NCBI GenBank assembly: GCA_008931825.1
Contig: QXVZ01009771.1
Span: forward strand, 1-26,081
DNA length: 26,081 nucleotides
DNA from: Phallusia fumigata
Taxonomy: Eukaryota; Chordata; Ascidiacea; Phlebobranchia; Ascidiidae
Direction: 5' to 3'
Under the pieces are notes generated by a model that was given only the letters and a program-made list of their open reading frames with translations, did no database searches and had not been told where the DNA came from. Below, one piece after another: positions 10,801-22,800 of this stretch; the stretch's first letter is position 1; the number at the start of each line of letters is the position of its first letter. The position numbers and the translations under genes were made by a program.

Positions 10801-13800
10801 CACATATTGTTTTCACTCTGTTTGTTTTTCTTTTTTCTGCCCTGCAGCTTATCCACGCGCTTTTGGCATGAAATGTTTGGTGGATTTGGATGAACCCCTT
10901 ACAGCTGGTAGATATGGTCATGGCGATGTGTCATCCATTTCGATTGACTTCTTGGCCCCAATGGTTTCCCCGCTAGCTTCCAAAAGCGTGAAATATTTCC
11001 TTGCACTATGTCTATGCACTGTGGCATGAAATGTTTGGGGGATTTGGATGAAACTTTTACAGTTGGTAGATATGGTCATGGAGTTGTGTCCCCCCCCCTG
11101 TTTGACCCCATATCCCAACGGTTACCCCGCTAGCCTCCCTAAAATGGGGCAAATAGTTAAACGATCCCCCCCCCCCCCCCCCTTTGGACAGTTTGTATAA
11201 CATGTTATTGTCATGCAATAATTAATGTTTTTTACCCTACAGCCCCAGTAGTTGTCCCACTAGCCCTCTAAAATGGGGCAAATAGTTAAACAATGTTCGA
11301 ATTGGATGAAATTTGGACAGTTTCCCTAACATGTCATTGTGGTGCAATAAATATTGTTTTTACCCTATAGCTCCAGCAGTTACCAGCAGTATGTGTAATA
11401 TTATTAAACAATGTCCAAACTTTAACTTGGACAGTTTGTAGAACATGTCTTTGTGGTGCACTGATTGCTTTGTTTATATCTATAGCCTGGACATGTTTTC
11501 TGAAAAACGCAATATGTAGAACTTTGCATGTGTGGTGACCCATGCGTTTCTGCCAGCAGAAACAATTATGTCATAAATAGCGCAGGTAACTATAAGACCC
11601 AATGTAATATAATGTGGGGAATATATCCTCTTTTAATATCAGGTAATAGTGTGTGTAGAATGTCTATATATGGTAAGCCACCCTTCTAGTTATTTTTACA
11701 AACGGTTTGCGTCAATCGCTTGTGAGTTCATTGGAAGTGTTGTGTGCAAGTTTGGTTCACGAGATATTTGGGTTTGAAATGGGCCGTTTTTTGTTTGCTG
11801 GGTCGTTTTTGATGCTGTTTGCCCTAGCAGCTTAGGTGGTAACCCCATATTACTCAATTGCATAATTGATTAAATCCAATAGAATTTAAGTGTTAATTAG
11901 CATCTCTGTTTACAACATGTACTGTTTATGCTGGTTCCAGATATTCACTTATTCCAGTAAATTAAATAAAAAAGCTTGGCAAAATGGGTATTAGACCAAA
12001 TTGATTTTTAATTTTTTTAAAAACTATTATAGGTGAGATTTATACATTTGTTCATCAACAGGCAGCAAAACTCATTAACTTGTTTTCAAACTCATCATCT
12101 GTAGTTGTTGAAAATATAAGGTAAACATGAAGTACTGTGGAAAGAGATCAGATGTGCAAAAATGACTTTTCACTTTACCATTGCAGGGAGCTCGGAATGA
12201 TGGCTAAAGGTTTAAAATGCAGTGACATAATGAACGTGTGGTATGAAGAAGTTCTTGAGGTTGCTATTACACTTGATAAAATGGTCAACATGCCTTCAGA
12301 CTTGGTACTTTTTCATGTTCTGATTATGTCTAATAATAATTCAGTTCCTATGTTGCAGGATGAATGCATTTTGAGCAAGCTACACTTTTCCAAGCAAGTT
12401 GAGCTTGGGTTAGATTACATGAAAAACGCAAGCAATTTAGAACTAATAGAGTTCCTGCGGGCAATTCCAAGTGATGTTGCAATGTTCTACAGGTGAGGTA
12501 AAATTATTCTTAGCATTAATATACTGAGTGCTCCTTATCACTTTTGTGCCATGTGTGTATAAACACTTGTGTGTCTGGTGCAGGCTTTATTGTATCACTG
12601 ATGATGGCATGAGTCATTGCCAAAACGTTTGAATGGTAAAACATGTCACTTCAAACCATTTGGGTCAGCATATTAATATTAAGAATTATGAGCAGATTCC
12701 TAATTAGTTTTTTTTGGTATGATTGTGTTACCCATTGAGAATCAATCCATAAGCAAATAACAACATCAAACTTGCTTCTTCAAAGACAACTTAAGAATTC
12801 CTGCAACACAATTGAACAAAAAAAAATAAAGACCTCAAAATGCCCTATTTATCACAGATTTATTGTACAGATAAAAATTTTTTATCTACAGTGTAGTTTT
12901 GGCTGACATGTTTGATAGATTTGGATAAAACAGACTGGTAGACTAGTTTAAATTTCACCTCTTAGATGCAGCAGTTGCTTTCCGACTAAACTGTTTTTTA
13001 GGCACGTACTTACCACAAATAAAAGTTTTGTGCTGATTTTGGACTGAAGACCTGCTTTTTTGCCCTAAAATTTATTTAGAGGCCACAACTTTAAAACAGT
13101 GTATAGGTCAAAACTGTTGCAGGGCTGTCCGGCATTATCATGTGGAAGAAAGAGCTTTTTCTTTGGTAATTATGGGTCCTGTTCCTGAAGGGGACACTTG
13201 TTGTTTTCACTCTGTTTTTTTTTTCTTTTTTCTCCTCTGCAGCTTGTCCATGCACTTTTGTCATGAAATGTTTGATGGATTTGGATGAAACTCACAACTG
13301 GTAGATATGGTCATGGCGGTGTGTTATGAGTTTAGTTTAACCCCATTGCCCCAGTGGTTACCCCGCTAGGCCCTTAAAAGCGTCAAATTACTAATGATCT
13401 TTGAATTGCAAAAAATTGGACAGTTTGTATAACATGTCATTGTGGTGCAATATTTGATGTGTTTTACCCTATAACCCCATCAGTTACCCCACTAGCCCCC
13501 TAAGATGTGGCAAAGAGTTAAACAATCTTCGAATTGGCTGAAATTAATTAATGTTTTATACCATATAGCCACAGCAGTTACCCCACTAGCCCCCTAAAAT
13601 GGGTCAAGTAATTATACAGTATCCGAATTAGATGAAATTTGGACAGTTTGTATAACATGTCATTGTGGTGCAGTAATTAATATGTTTTACTTCATAGCCC
13701 CAGCAGTTATCCCACTAGCCCCCTAAAATGGGAAAATTGTTAAATGTTCCCTGAATTGAATGAAATTCAAACAGTTTCTATAACATGTCGTTATGGTGCT

Positions 13801-16800
13801 ATAATTGATGTGATTTACTCTGTAGCCCCAGCAGTTACCCCACTAACCCCCTAAAATAGTTCAAATTGTTAAACATTCTCTGAATTCAAAGGAAAACAGT
13901 TTGTGTAACATATCATTGTGGTGCGGTAATTGATGTTTTCATCCTAGAGCTCCAGCAGATAACGCACTAACCCCCTTAAATGGATCAAATTAATAAAAAT
14001 TCTGAATTAGATGAAATATTGACAGTTTATATAACATATCATTATGATGAATTTGTTGCTGTGTTTTCCCTATCCCCCTTGTAGTTAACTTTCGAGTGTT
14101 TTGAAGTTTACAGGTTGGGTCATAGTTACTTTTAATCTTAATTCTGTCATTTCATTTTTTAATTTACATAATATTAAATAAAAAATGTCTGCTTCTGTTC
14201 TGTACATATATTTACAGTACCCCACAATTATTCTACAATTTGCATGTGTGGGGACCCATTTCTGCCTGCGTGTTATAAAAAGCAAAGGTAACTGGGGCCC
14301 AATGTGAAATGATATTATGATAAATATATGTGCATTTTTCAATGGGGTAATAGTGTATATGGAATGGCAAAATGCTTAAAGCCACCCTTCTAGTTCAATA
14401 TGTAAGAAACCATTCATTGTGATGCCATTAATCAGAAAATAAAATCCATCTGTTAAATGTTGCTATTGGCACCCAATTTTTTTTGTTACAGAAGGTTTTA
14501 CCTTTTTTGTGCAATTCAAATGTAAAATGTTTGACTGATTGGGATGAAACTTTTACAGGTGGAAAACTAATTCCAACCCCCAATACATCCCTGAAATTAA
14601 TCAAATGATAAATATCAAAATTTGATAAAATTTTAACAGTGTGCAAATTGGGTAATTGTGGTGTACCAATTACCTTTTGTGCACCTTCATCCTGGCAGTT
14701 AACCCACTAGTCCTAATATCAAATTTTTAAACAATGTCCGAACTTGGCAACACTTGGACTGTTTGTAGAACATGCCATTGTATTGATTGTTGTATATAAC
14801 CCTTTAGCCTCAGTAATTGACCTGCTGCAGTCCCTGCTGCAAAGTTAATATCCCCGAATGTAGCTACAGTGTTTTTTTATTATATTTTCCTTGGTTATTA
14901 TCATACGAATGAATCCTGTTCATTGCTTATTCCATTTTATTGCTTAGGAATAAAAAAAATCCCGAACCATAGCCTACCATTTGTAAAGAAAATTGTATGG
15001 TTAATCGAATCACACCTTATTGCATAATTCAGTGCACTGAAATAGAAATGATTTATTCACTATGGGGAAATGTTAATTTAAAAATTTCCCAAAAAACTAA
15101 AATGTAAAATTTTGCAGTAAATGTAAAATAAAAAGAAGTTAATCAAGAAGGTGAATCCTTCTTTACCAGTGTGGAGAAAAGAAGGTATTGTCGCAAATTT
15201 GTGTGCAGCGAGTGTGCATTTCAAACCATTTTTCAACATATACTTGTGTTACGGATTTCTATTGTTGTGCTCTTATTAAACCCTGTGTTGTAATTGGTGT
15301 TTCATTTCGAACCTTGTGTGCTTATGGCGCAATAGCAAATACTCAGCATTCCAATTAGGTTCCACAGGCAATCTTGTGTTGTGCTTTGCTATGTTAATTG
15401 TCAATTGTTCACCTTATAAGAGTGTACTTGTTAAGTTCATTCATTCTATTTAGTTGTGTTTGTTTACAATACAACTCATGAAGAATACAACAACTGGCGA
15501 CAAGATGGGATCCAGCTGAACGAGATAAACACGGTGTGGTCTTATGAAATCTCTAACCATGGAAAATTTTTTAGAGGTGATGCAAAAACAAATGGTGGCC
15601 CAGGAACGCTGACATCAAGAACAGATGGAAGCTATGATGACGATACTTGATGTCTGAAGACGCCGCCATGCCAAGCACCAGCGCTGCCACACCCAATTTT
15701 GCCAGTTTTGACTGCACCATGAAATTGTGGGAAGATTACTGGTCAAGATTTTGCACATTTTTAAAGTCTGACGACAGAAAAACGCATGTTTTCTTGACTA
15801 ATCAGGCAAGTATGGTCTACAAGTTACTGGCTAATTTAGCAGGTCAAAGTTCACCGCCAAAACAAGTTAATGACTTGAAGATGGAGGAAATCGTTGCATT
15901 TCGACCCCAAACACTTCGTTGTTCGGGAGCGATTTCGATATTGGAGTGACATGAAGTGCAATCAAGGAGAAGCAATACAGGAACTTGCAGCACGAATTCG
16001 TCAAAACGCCATCACCTGTGACTTTAAATCCATCGAGGATCCTTTGGACGAAGCGCTTTGCTCCCGATTTATTTGTTCTGTCATTAATGAAGCCGTGTTA
16101 AAAGCTATGTTCAAAATCAAAAGTGACGAGCTGACATTCGCACAAGCCATACAAGTTGCCATGGACACTGAACACGCAGATGGGGTCAGGAAAGAAATAG
16201 TCTATGGAACGCAACAAGGAGAAGTTAACAAGGTTCACAAGTTTCAGCCAAGACCTCACAACCAGCAGAATCATTCTCAAGCCGTCAAAAACAACAATAT
16301 CAAATGTTATCGTTGTGGCAAGAAGGTCATTTTGCAAGTGAATGCCATTTTAAGGACTCGATTTGCAGTTTTTGCAAGCTTGGTGGTTATTTACAGTCGG
16401 TCTGTCATAAGAAAGATCATCAAGCATTGATGAAAGCAAAATGTGTCAAGAATATTTTAAGCAACGTTCCGAAACTACAGATTCCAATTTCTATCAACAT
16501 GAAAACTTGCATCATGGAACTCGACACTGCGGCAGGTGGAAGTTTTTATCTCTTGCTGCCTGGAAGAGTCTAGGAAAGTCAAAGCTTTGTGACCCGGGTT
16601 CTCGATACCAGTCGGCTACAGACCATCCTACGCCTATTATAGGTTCCTTTACTGCTAAAGCGCAGCATCCTAAGTCTGGAGGAGAATGCAACATTACATT
16701 ACTTGTTTCAAGCATCCCCAATCTGAATCTTTTGGGTCGAGATGCTATCAAGGAGATGCGTATTTTTTTAGACAACATTCTTTACGAACCACATCCGGTT

Positions 16801-19800
16801 AAAGCTATTGGAGAGTCCAACTTGGCGAAAGAATGCCGGCAACTTTGCAAGGGTTTCCCAAACCTATTTAAGTCTGAATTAGGTTGTTTGAAGGACTACG
16901 AACTTGAAATCAACCTTAAGCCAGATGCAAAACCCATCTACAGTAGACATAGAACGGTCAAGAGGATCTGAACCAAGCTTTTGACGCCGGCATAGCAAGT
17001 GGCATCTGGACACCAGTTCAATTCAACTCCTAGGGAACTCCAGTTGTACCAGTATGGAAGGCAGTTTTACCTGGGAAAGGCAAAGCCAAATTAAGAGTCT
17101 GTGGAGATTATTCTGTTTCCGTGAATTCTCAACTTGAAATTCATCGTCATCCAATACCTCTTCCAGATGAACTAATGCAAAGACTTGGTGGACATGGTTT
17201 CACAAAGATAGATCTGGCAGATGCATACAACCAGATTAGGCTGGGTCCCGAAAGCAGAAAGAGGCTGGCACTAAGATGGCACCGTGGCATGTTGCTACAA
17301 AATGTTTTGCCATTTGGTATATCTTCTGCTCCCGGCTATTTCCAGAAAATCATGGTTGACATTACCTGTGACCTATCAGGAGTCGCAGTATATTTGGATG
17401 ATATTCTTGTGAGTTATTTTTCTGCGGATGATCATCTCAACAATCTGCGACAACTTTTCGAAAGACTATGCAAAAAAGGGCTTCGTTGTCAAATAGAAAA
17501 ATGCAAATTTGCCAAAACAAAGATGGAGTATCTGGGCCATACCTTTTCGAAAGAGGGATTAGAGAAAGGTCCAAAAGTAAATGATGTCGTTGAAATGCCT
17601 CCACCACATGATGTCTCCACGCTACGTTCATTTCTTAGTTCAGTTCTATGGCAAGTTTATGCCACCCAGTTTCTCAACAGTCGCTGAACCTTTACATCGA
17701 CTTACAAGAAAGGGGGTTGATTGGAAGTAGATGAAAGAGAACAAGATGCGTTTATAGAACTGAAACAAATGTTGTCATCCTACAATGTGCTCACACATTT
17801 CGACACAACATTGCCTGTTGGTATTGCATTCTAATGTTGGCATTGGCGCTGTACTATTCCACCGTTATCCTGATGGTAGCGAGCGGCTGATTGCAAATGT
17901 AATGCATCGAAGACCTTAACCGACAGTCAACGCAACTACAACCAGATACAAAAAGAATCTTTAGCTATAATCTACGCCCTTAGAAATTCTACCAGTACCT
18001 ATTCGACAGAAAATTCATCCTTGTGACCAATCACAAGCCTTTGCTGTCGCTGTTTGAGCCAAACAAGGCCACTCCAGCACTTGCAGCCAACCGTTTAGCT
18101 CGTTGGGCATTGTTCCTTAATCAGTTTTCGTACAACATAGTTTACCGAAAAATCATCAGAATGCCGATGACGAAAAAAGCATCAGAATGCCGATGTTCTG
18201 AGCCGCTTACCTGTTGGACAAAATTCAGTTTTTGATGGAAAAGAAAGTGCTGACGATGAAGATACCATTTGCGTTATTTGAACTTTGAGTTTACAAGTTC
18301 AGCCATCAGATTCATCTTCTTTGCAGAAAGAGTCTGCCGAAGATCCAGTTCTGACGAAGGTAATGCGTTTTACTCGTGAAGGTTGGCCAGCTAAAATCCG
18401 CGTGAAAGGTAATGAAAGTCTTCGCTCCAAAATCCTAAAACTACTTCACGAAGGGCACTTCGGTATGCAGCGTATGAAACAGTTGGTACGCACAGCGGTT
18501 TACTGGCCGAACATTGACAGTGACATTGTTAATCTTTGCTGGAGGTGCAACTCCTGTGCAGTATACCAATGGATGATGCCTGAAAACCATGGAGTCGGCT
18601 ACATGTGGATCATGCCATAAACTTCATGGGAAACAATTGGTTACTGTTAATAGATGCCTACTCTAAATATCCATGTATTCTTCCGACGCAAGCGATATCC
18701 GTGAAAGCAACAATGGATCTTTTAGAGAAAGACTTCTCATTTCGGATATCCTCACATGCTTGTGACAGATAATGCTCCTACATTTGTATGTGATCAATTC
18801 CAGGACTATTGCAAAGAGTGAGGAATAGTTCACCTGACAGGAGCTCCCTATCATCCAGCCGCAAATGGGGCTGCTGAACGCTTGGTACAAACATTCAAGC
18901 AGGCAATTCGTAAGTTGGCCAGTCCACCGAAAGAAGCCCTACTCGAGTTTAGTACCGGTGAACACCAACTGCAAGCGGTTATTCACTGAGCGAACTTTAA
19001 AACAATTGCCAGATGCGCACGAAGATTGACACCTTACTGCTGTCTCCAGCCAACACAGCACAAGGCAAGCAAGCACGAATAGCAACGAAATCGCAAAGTA
19101 ACCAAATCGTGCAAAAAGTTGTCGATTCTTACAAAGTTGGGATCCATGCTACGCTCTTTATTTTGGTCCTCGACACAATCAACAACCTCTCTGGGTAGCA
19201 GCAAGTGTTATTAAGCGACATGGCGCTCGCAGCGTTAATGTGCGCGTTATCCCTGGAGGACCTTTTTGGAGGCGTCACTTTGAGCAATTACGTCCTTGCT
19301 ACGAAACCGCGGAAGATGAAACCCCAGCCGATGAACCTAACCCTGAGTGTGACAAAATGACTGATTCAATTCTATCATTACCAGCGAAGATTGCTGACCC
19401 TGAAATCTCGGAATATGGTCCAGGAAATCCCAGGCATTCCAAAAGAAAACGCCAGCCCGACATTTAATGTGTTACTAATTACTTACCGTTTTCATGCTTG
19501 TTGGGGAGGTGTTACGGATTTCTATTGCTGATTAAACCCTGTGTTGTTATTGGTGTTTCATTTCGAACCTTGTGTGCTTATGGCGTAATAGCAAATACTC
19601 CGCATTCCAATTAGGTTCCACAGGCACAGTAATTCCTAATCTTGTGTTGTGCCTTTCTATGTTAATTGTCAATCATTACCCTGTATAAGAGTGTACTTGT
19701 TAAGTTCATTCATTCTATTTAGTTGTGTTTGTTTACAATACAACTCGTGAAGAATACAACAACTTGACTAAATGCAAGACCAAGTGTGATGTCAGGTGCG

Positions 19801-22800
19801 TGGGACATAAAGATGAAAACGGTCTGGCAGTTAGAGGTCAGGTGTCAAATAATCGCAAAGGCAATGATCCTCCTGCACATTGTACATGAAACCAACTTTG
19901 TCTTGTTTTTTCTCTAAAAGATCACCAAGCGACCATTATTCCTTTGTTGTTTACTGCCGGACGTGCAGCTGTGGAGCATTCCAAATTGGCAAAACATGTT
20001 AAAATTTGGCAACAAGGATCACAGAATAATAGACGCATTTAAATCGGAACTTTTGCACATACGACCCACAAAAAAGGTCAATTTTACTGAATCATAGATT
20101 ATAGACAACCAACCAAGATCATGCTAATACTGAGCGCTTAAATCTTTTTTCATTCAAGAACTCAATCCAGAACTTGGCATTGACACAGTGTCCGTGCCCC
20201 TGTGATTATTTAATATTTGATCTCTAGGCACCACAATCATTTTAATCTTAATGTCCCATGCTCCTGCACAAAAGGTTGTGAGTTCTAATCCTGCCTTGGT
20301 CACTTGTGTGCCCTTGAGCAACGTTGCTCCAACCCAGTGCACCCAATGGACTGACCCCAATTAAGGTCATCAACTTCAAAAAATTGAAAAAATCAAATCA
20401 ACAGAAATGATTTAACGGAACTGCAATAACGCAGTGAGCTTCACAGTGGACACATTGTGAGCATAAGGCATTCAGGCCTTATTTCACCCACTGAGGATAA
20501 CAATGCAACAAACAAACTTATACATATTCTCTGGTAGTTATCTTTTTAATTGTGCTATTTTTTATGTCTGTATCTTGTGTTCCTGAGTAGAATATTTCTT
20601 CTACTCTCTTGTGCGCATACATTTTCCATTGCTGTACAGTTTTTAAGATATGTTTAGAATATGCATATTCTAATTAAATATTGATTTTATGTAGTGCAGA
20701 AACTGTAAATAGGACTCCATCTCATGTATGTGGGGCATTGGTGCAGCAAATTGGAAAATCAAATCTTGACATTTTGCCAGTGGGCCCTGGTCACCTTAAA
20801 CGTAGAATGCTTTCCAAGGCTGCTGTTGAATGTCTAGTAAGGGAGTATCTTTTTCTGTTTCGTTTCTTTAAATTTGTTGACAGATTAGTAGGGTAGAATA
20901 TTGCAATTTGCTGTTTATGTTAGGAAATAAGTCAGCGAAAAAATTTTCCAACGCCAGATAAACTGAAGCAAATATTATGCAAGCATCACAAAAATCAGCT
21001 GGTGCAGAAGCAGTAGTTTAATAAAGCGTTTGAACTTTAATTGGAAAACCGAGTCCTCACAGTAGGTTAGTGTGCTTCTTACATATAACAAGTTAGGGTT
21101 TAAATCAGCTTTAAGTTTAAAATTTTTTCATTAGAACCAATTGTGTTGCATTTTGAATTGTTTTTTTTGTGATTGTGTAAACATCTTTATTTTCTGGAAA
21201 AAAGCCTAATTAATATTTTAGTTTTTAACTTAACATGTTTTTAATTTTGCTTTCTTGCAATATATCCTTTCCTTATAACACTGTTTTTTGTCTCAGTTAA
21301 ATCAACATATTTTTCCATGTAACAAATATGTCGGGTTTTGTTGTTGTTAGATTCATAATTGTAATGCTCAAAATCATATAGGAATAAGATTGAATATCCT
21401 AGGTTGGAATCCTAGCGTTTCTACTTTGAGCATTCCTATAGTCCTTATATTTATTTTTTAAGATGCGAAACAAAAACCAATCAAGTTTTTGGTTAGAAGA
21501 AAATGATTTGTATATACTTGGTGGTTTGCTATGTGATATTCCTCCCAAATACATTCAGCAAATTCCATCAAGCATTCTAGATGTAGCTATTGACTTGTTC
21601 AAGAAATGTATTCACAGGTATGTACTTGTGCAATTACCTCAGTGATTTCCCTGTTTTGATTTTTTTTTCAATTTCGATTGTAATAGCAAAATATACAACA
21701 GGATGTGTGTAGACGAAACTTTTTAGCTCTTAGGCCTGGTTGGCAGGGGTGGGGGGGGGCTTATATGATATTGCCCACTTCTTATAAATGTTACTCGTAA
21801 AATATTAACAACGAGTTAACTAAGTGTTTTATAAGAACAAAATGTTTTTAACCTTTTTTTCGTCTAGTACCAGTTTGTTCTCACTGTTAGGTCAAAAAAA
21901 GTTTTTAAATTTATGTACATGATAAATGGGACTGGGAAAATGTGTACTGTAACTTTTGACCCATAAGTGCTATATCCTGACCGGTCAAGTATTTACCTTC
22001 ACAGCCCCAATTATGTGTTTATACACTGACTATTCTACCCAAAATGAGAAGAGCGTAATTGATGTGTTAACAACCCAATTAAGGCACTTTTACAACCCAA
22101 TTAAGGATCAGCGGTTTGTATCATAATTTTACTTCTCGCATAAACAAGCGTTTATTCAAGGCAGATGTGTATTTTGTTGACTAAAAATAAGCTGTAATTT
22201 GCACTAGAAACCCCAATGCTATATTGCGATGTAGAAAGGAGTGGGCCACAGCAACTTTCTATACTACTGTTTTTTAAGGATAAATCTTTCATGCTGCTTG
22301 GCAGTCATTCAGTTTGTGAAAATCAATCTGTAATTGCACAATGGTGACCAAAATGTGTTTTCTATATCAGACTGTAAAGTTTAGTTATGTTTTGTTAATG
22401 GACTTAAATGAAGGGGAACGTGCTGCAAATAAACATGGTCCAAACCAGTCCTGGAAAAATAGGCAGGAGGGAAATGCAGTATGCCCACAGCTGTTGTAGA
22501 CTATCTGGGCAAAAATTGTTGAACCCCAAAAATTGTGGAACCCCCTCCATCAACCCAGCATAGTTGCCTGCAGAATCATATATATATATTTCTATATATA
22601 TGTATCAGTACATGCAGAATGAAAACACATACATTTTGTTTGTTTATTTTACAGATTTTCAGCTCAACATGTAAACAGTCTGAATGAAATAGCTATCAGT
22701 AAATTTGATGCTGACTCTTCAAAATGGAGTGATGATATTTTTACTCTTTTAGGACCCTTAATTACTTTATTGCCAGGCTCTGTAATAAAAACCATTAACC

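Larger units (their letters stand above)
15247..19761 (+). mobile_element. full-length inactivated Ty3/Gypsy LTR retrotransposon
   Basis: A 4,515-bp element with two LTRs, TG...CA termini, a 5-bp TSD, a primer-binding region after the 5' LTR and a purine tract before the 3' LTR. Inside, in order, are gag with zinc knuckles, protease (DTA), reverse transcriptase (YLDD), RNase H and integrase (HHCC and DD35E). This protease-RT-RNase H-integrase order defines Ty3/Gypsy. Every gene has frameshifts and stops, so it is not autonomous. The LTRs differ by about ten substitutions and two or three indels (one of 7 nt, one of about 12 nt), so the insertion is not recent. It is in sense orientation within the 8.2-kb host intron. 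Confidence 0.93.

Noticed and set aside
10673..11118. Open frames of 66-118 codons on both strands
   Set aside because: They lie in repeat copy d and recur, altered, in other copies of the same non-coding repeat.
11166..11184. Long C run as a possible regulatory element
   Set aside because: It is a simple homopolymer inside a tandem repeat unit and possibly an assembly or slippage artefact.
15456..15650. 64-codon open frame starting in the 5' LTR
   Set aside because: It crosses the LTR end and primer-binding site in a frame unrelated to gag; the gag-like start is ATG 15559.
20270..20291. Functional tRNA gene
   Set aside because: Only a B-box-like sequence is present; there is no A box, cloverleaf or acceptor stem, so a SINE relic fits better.
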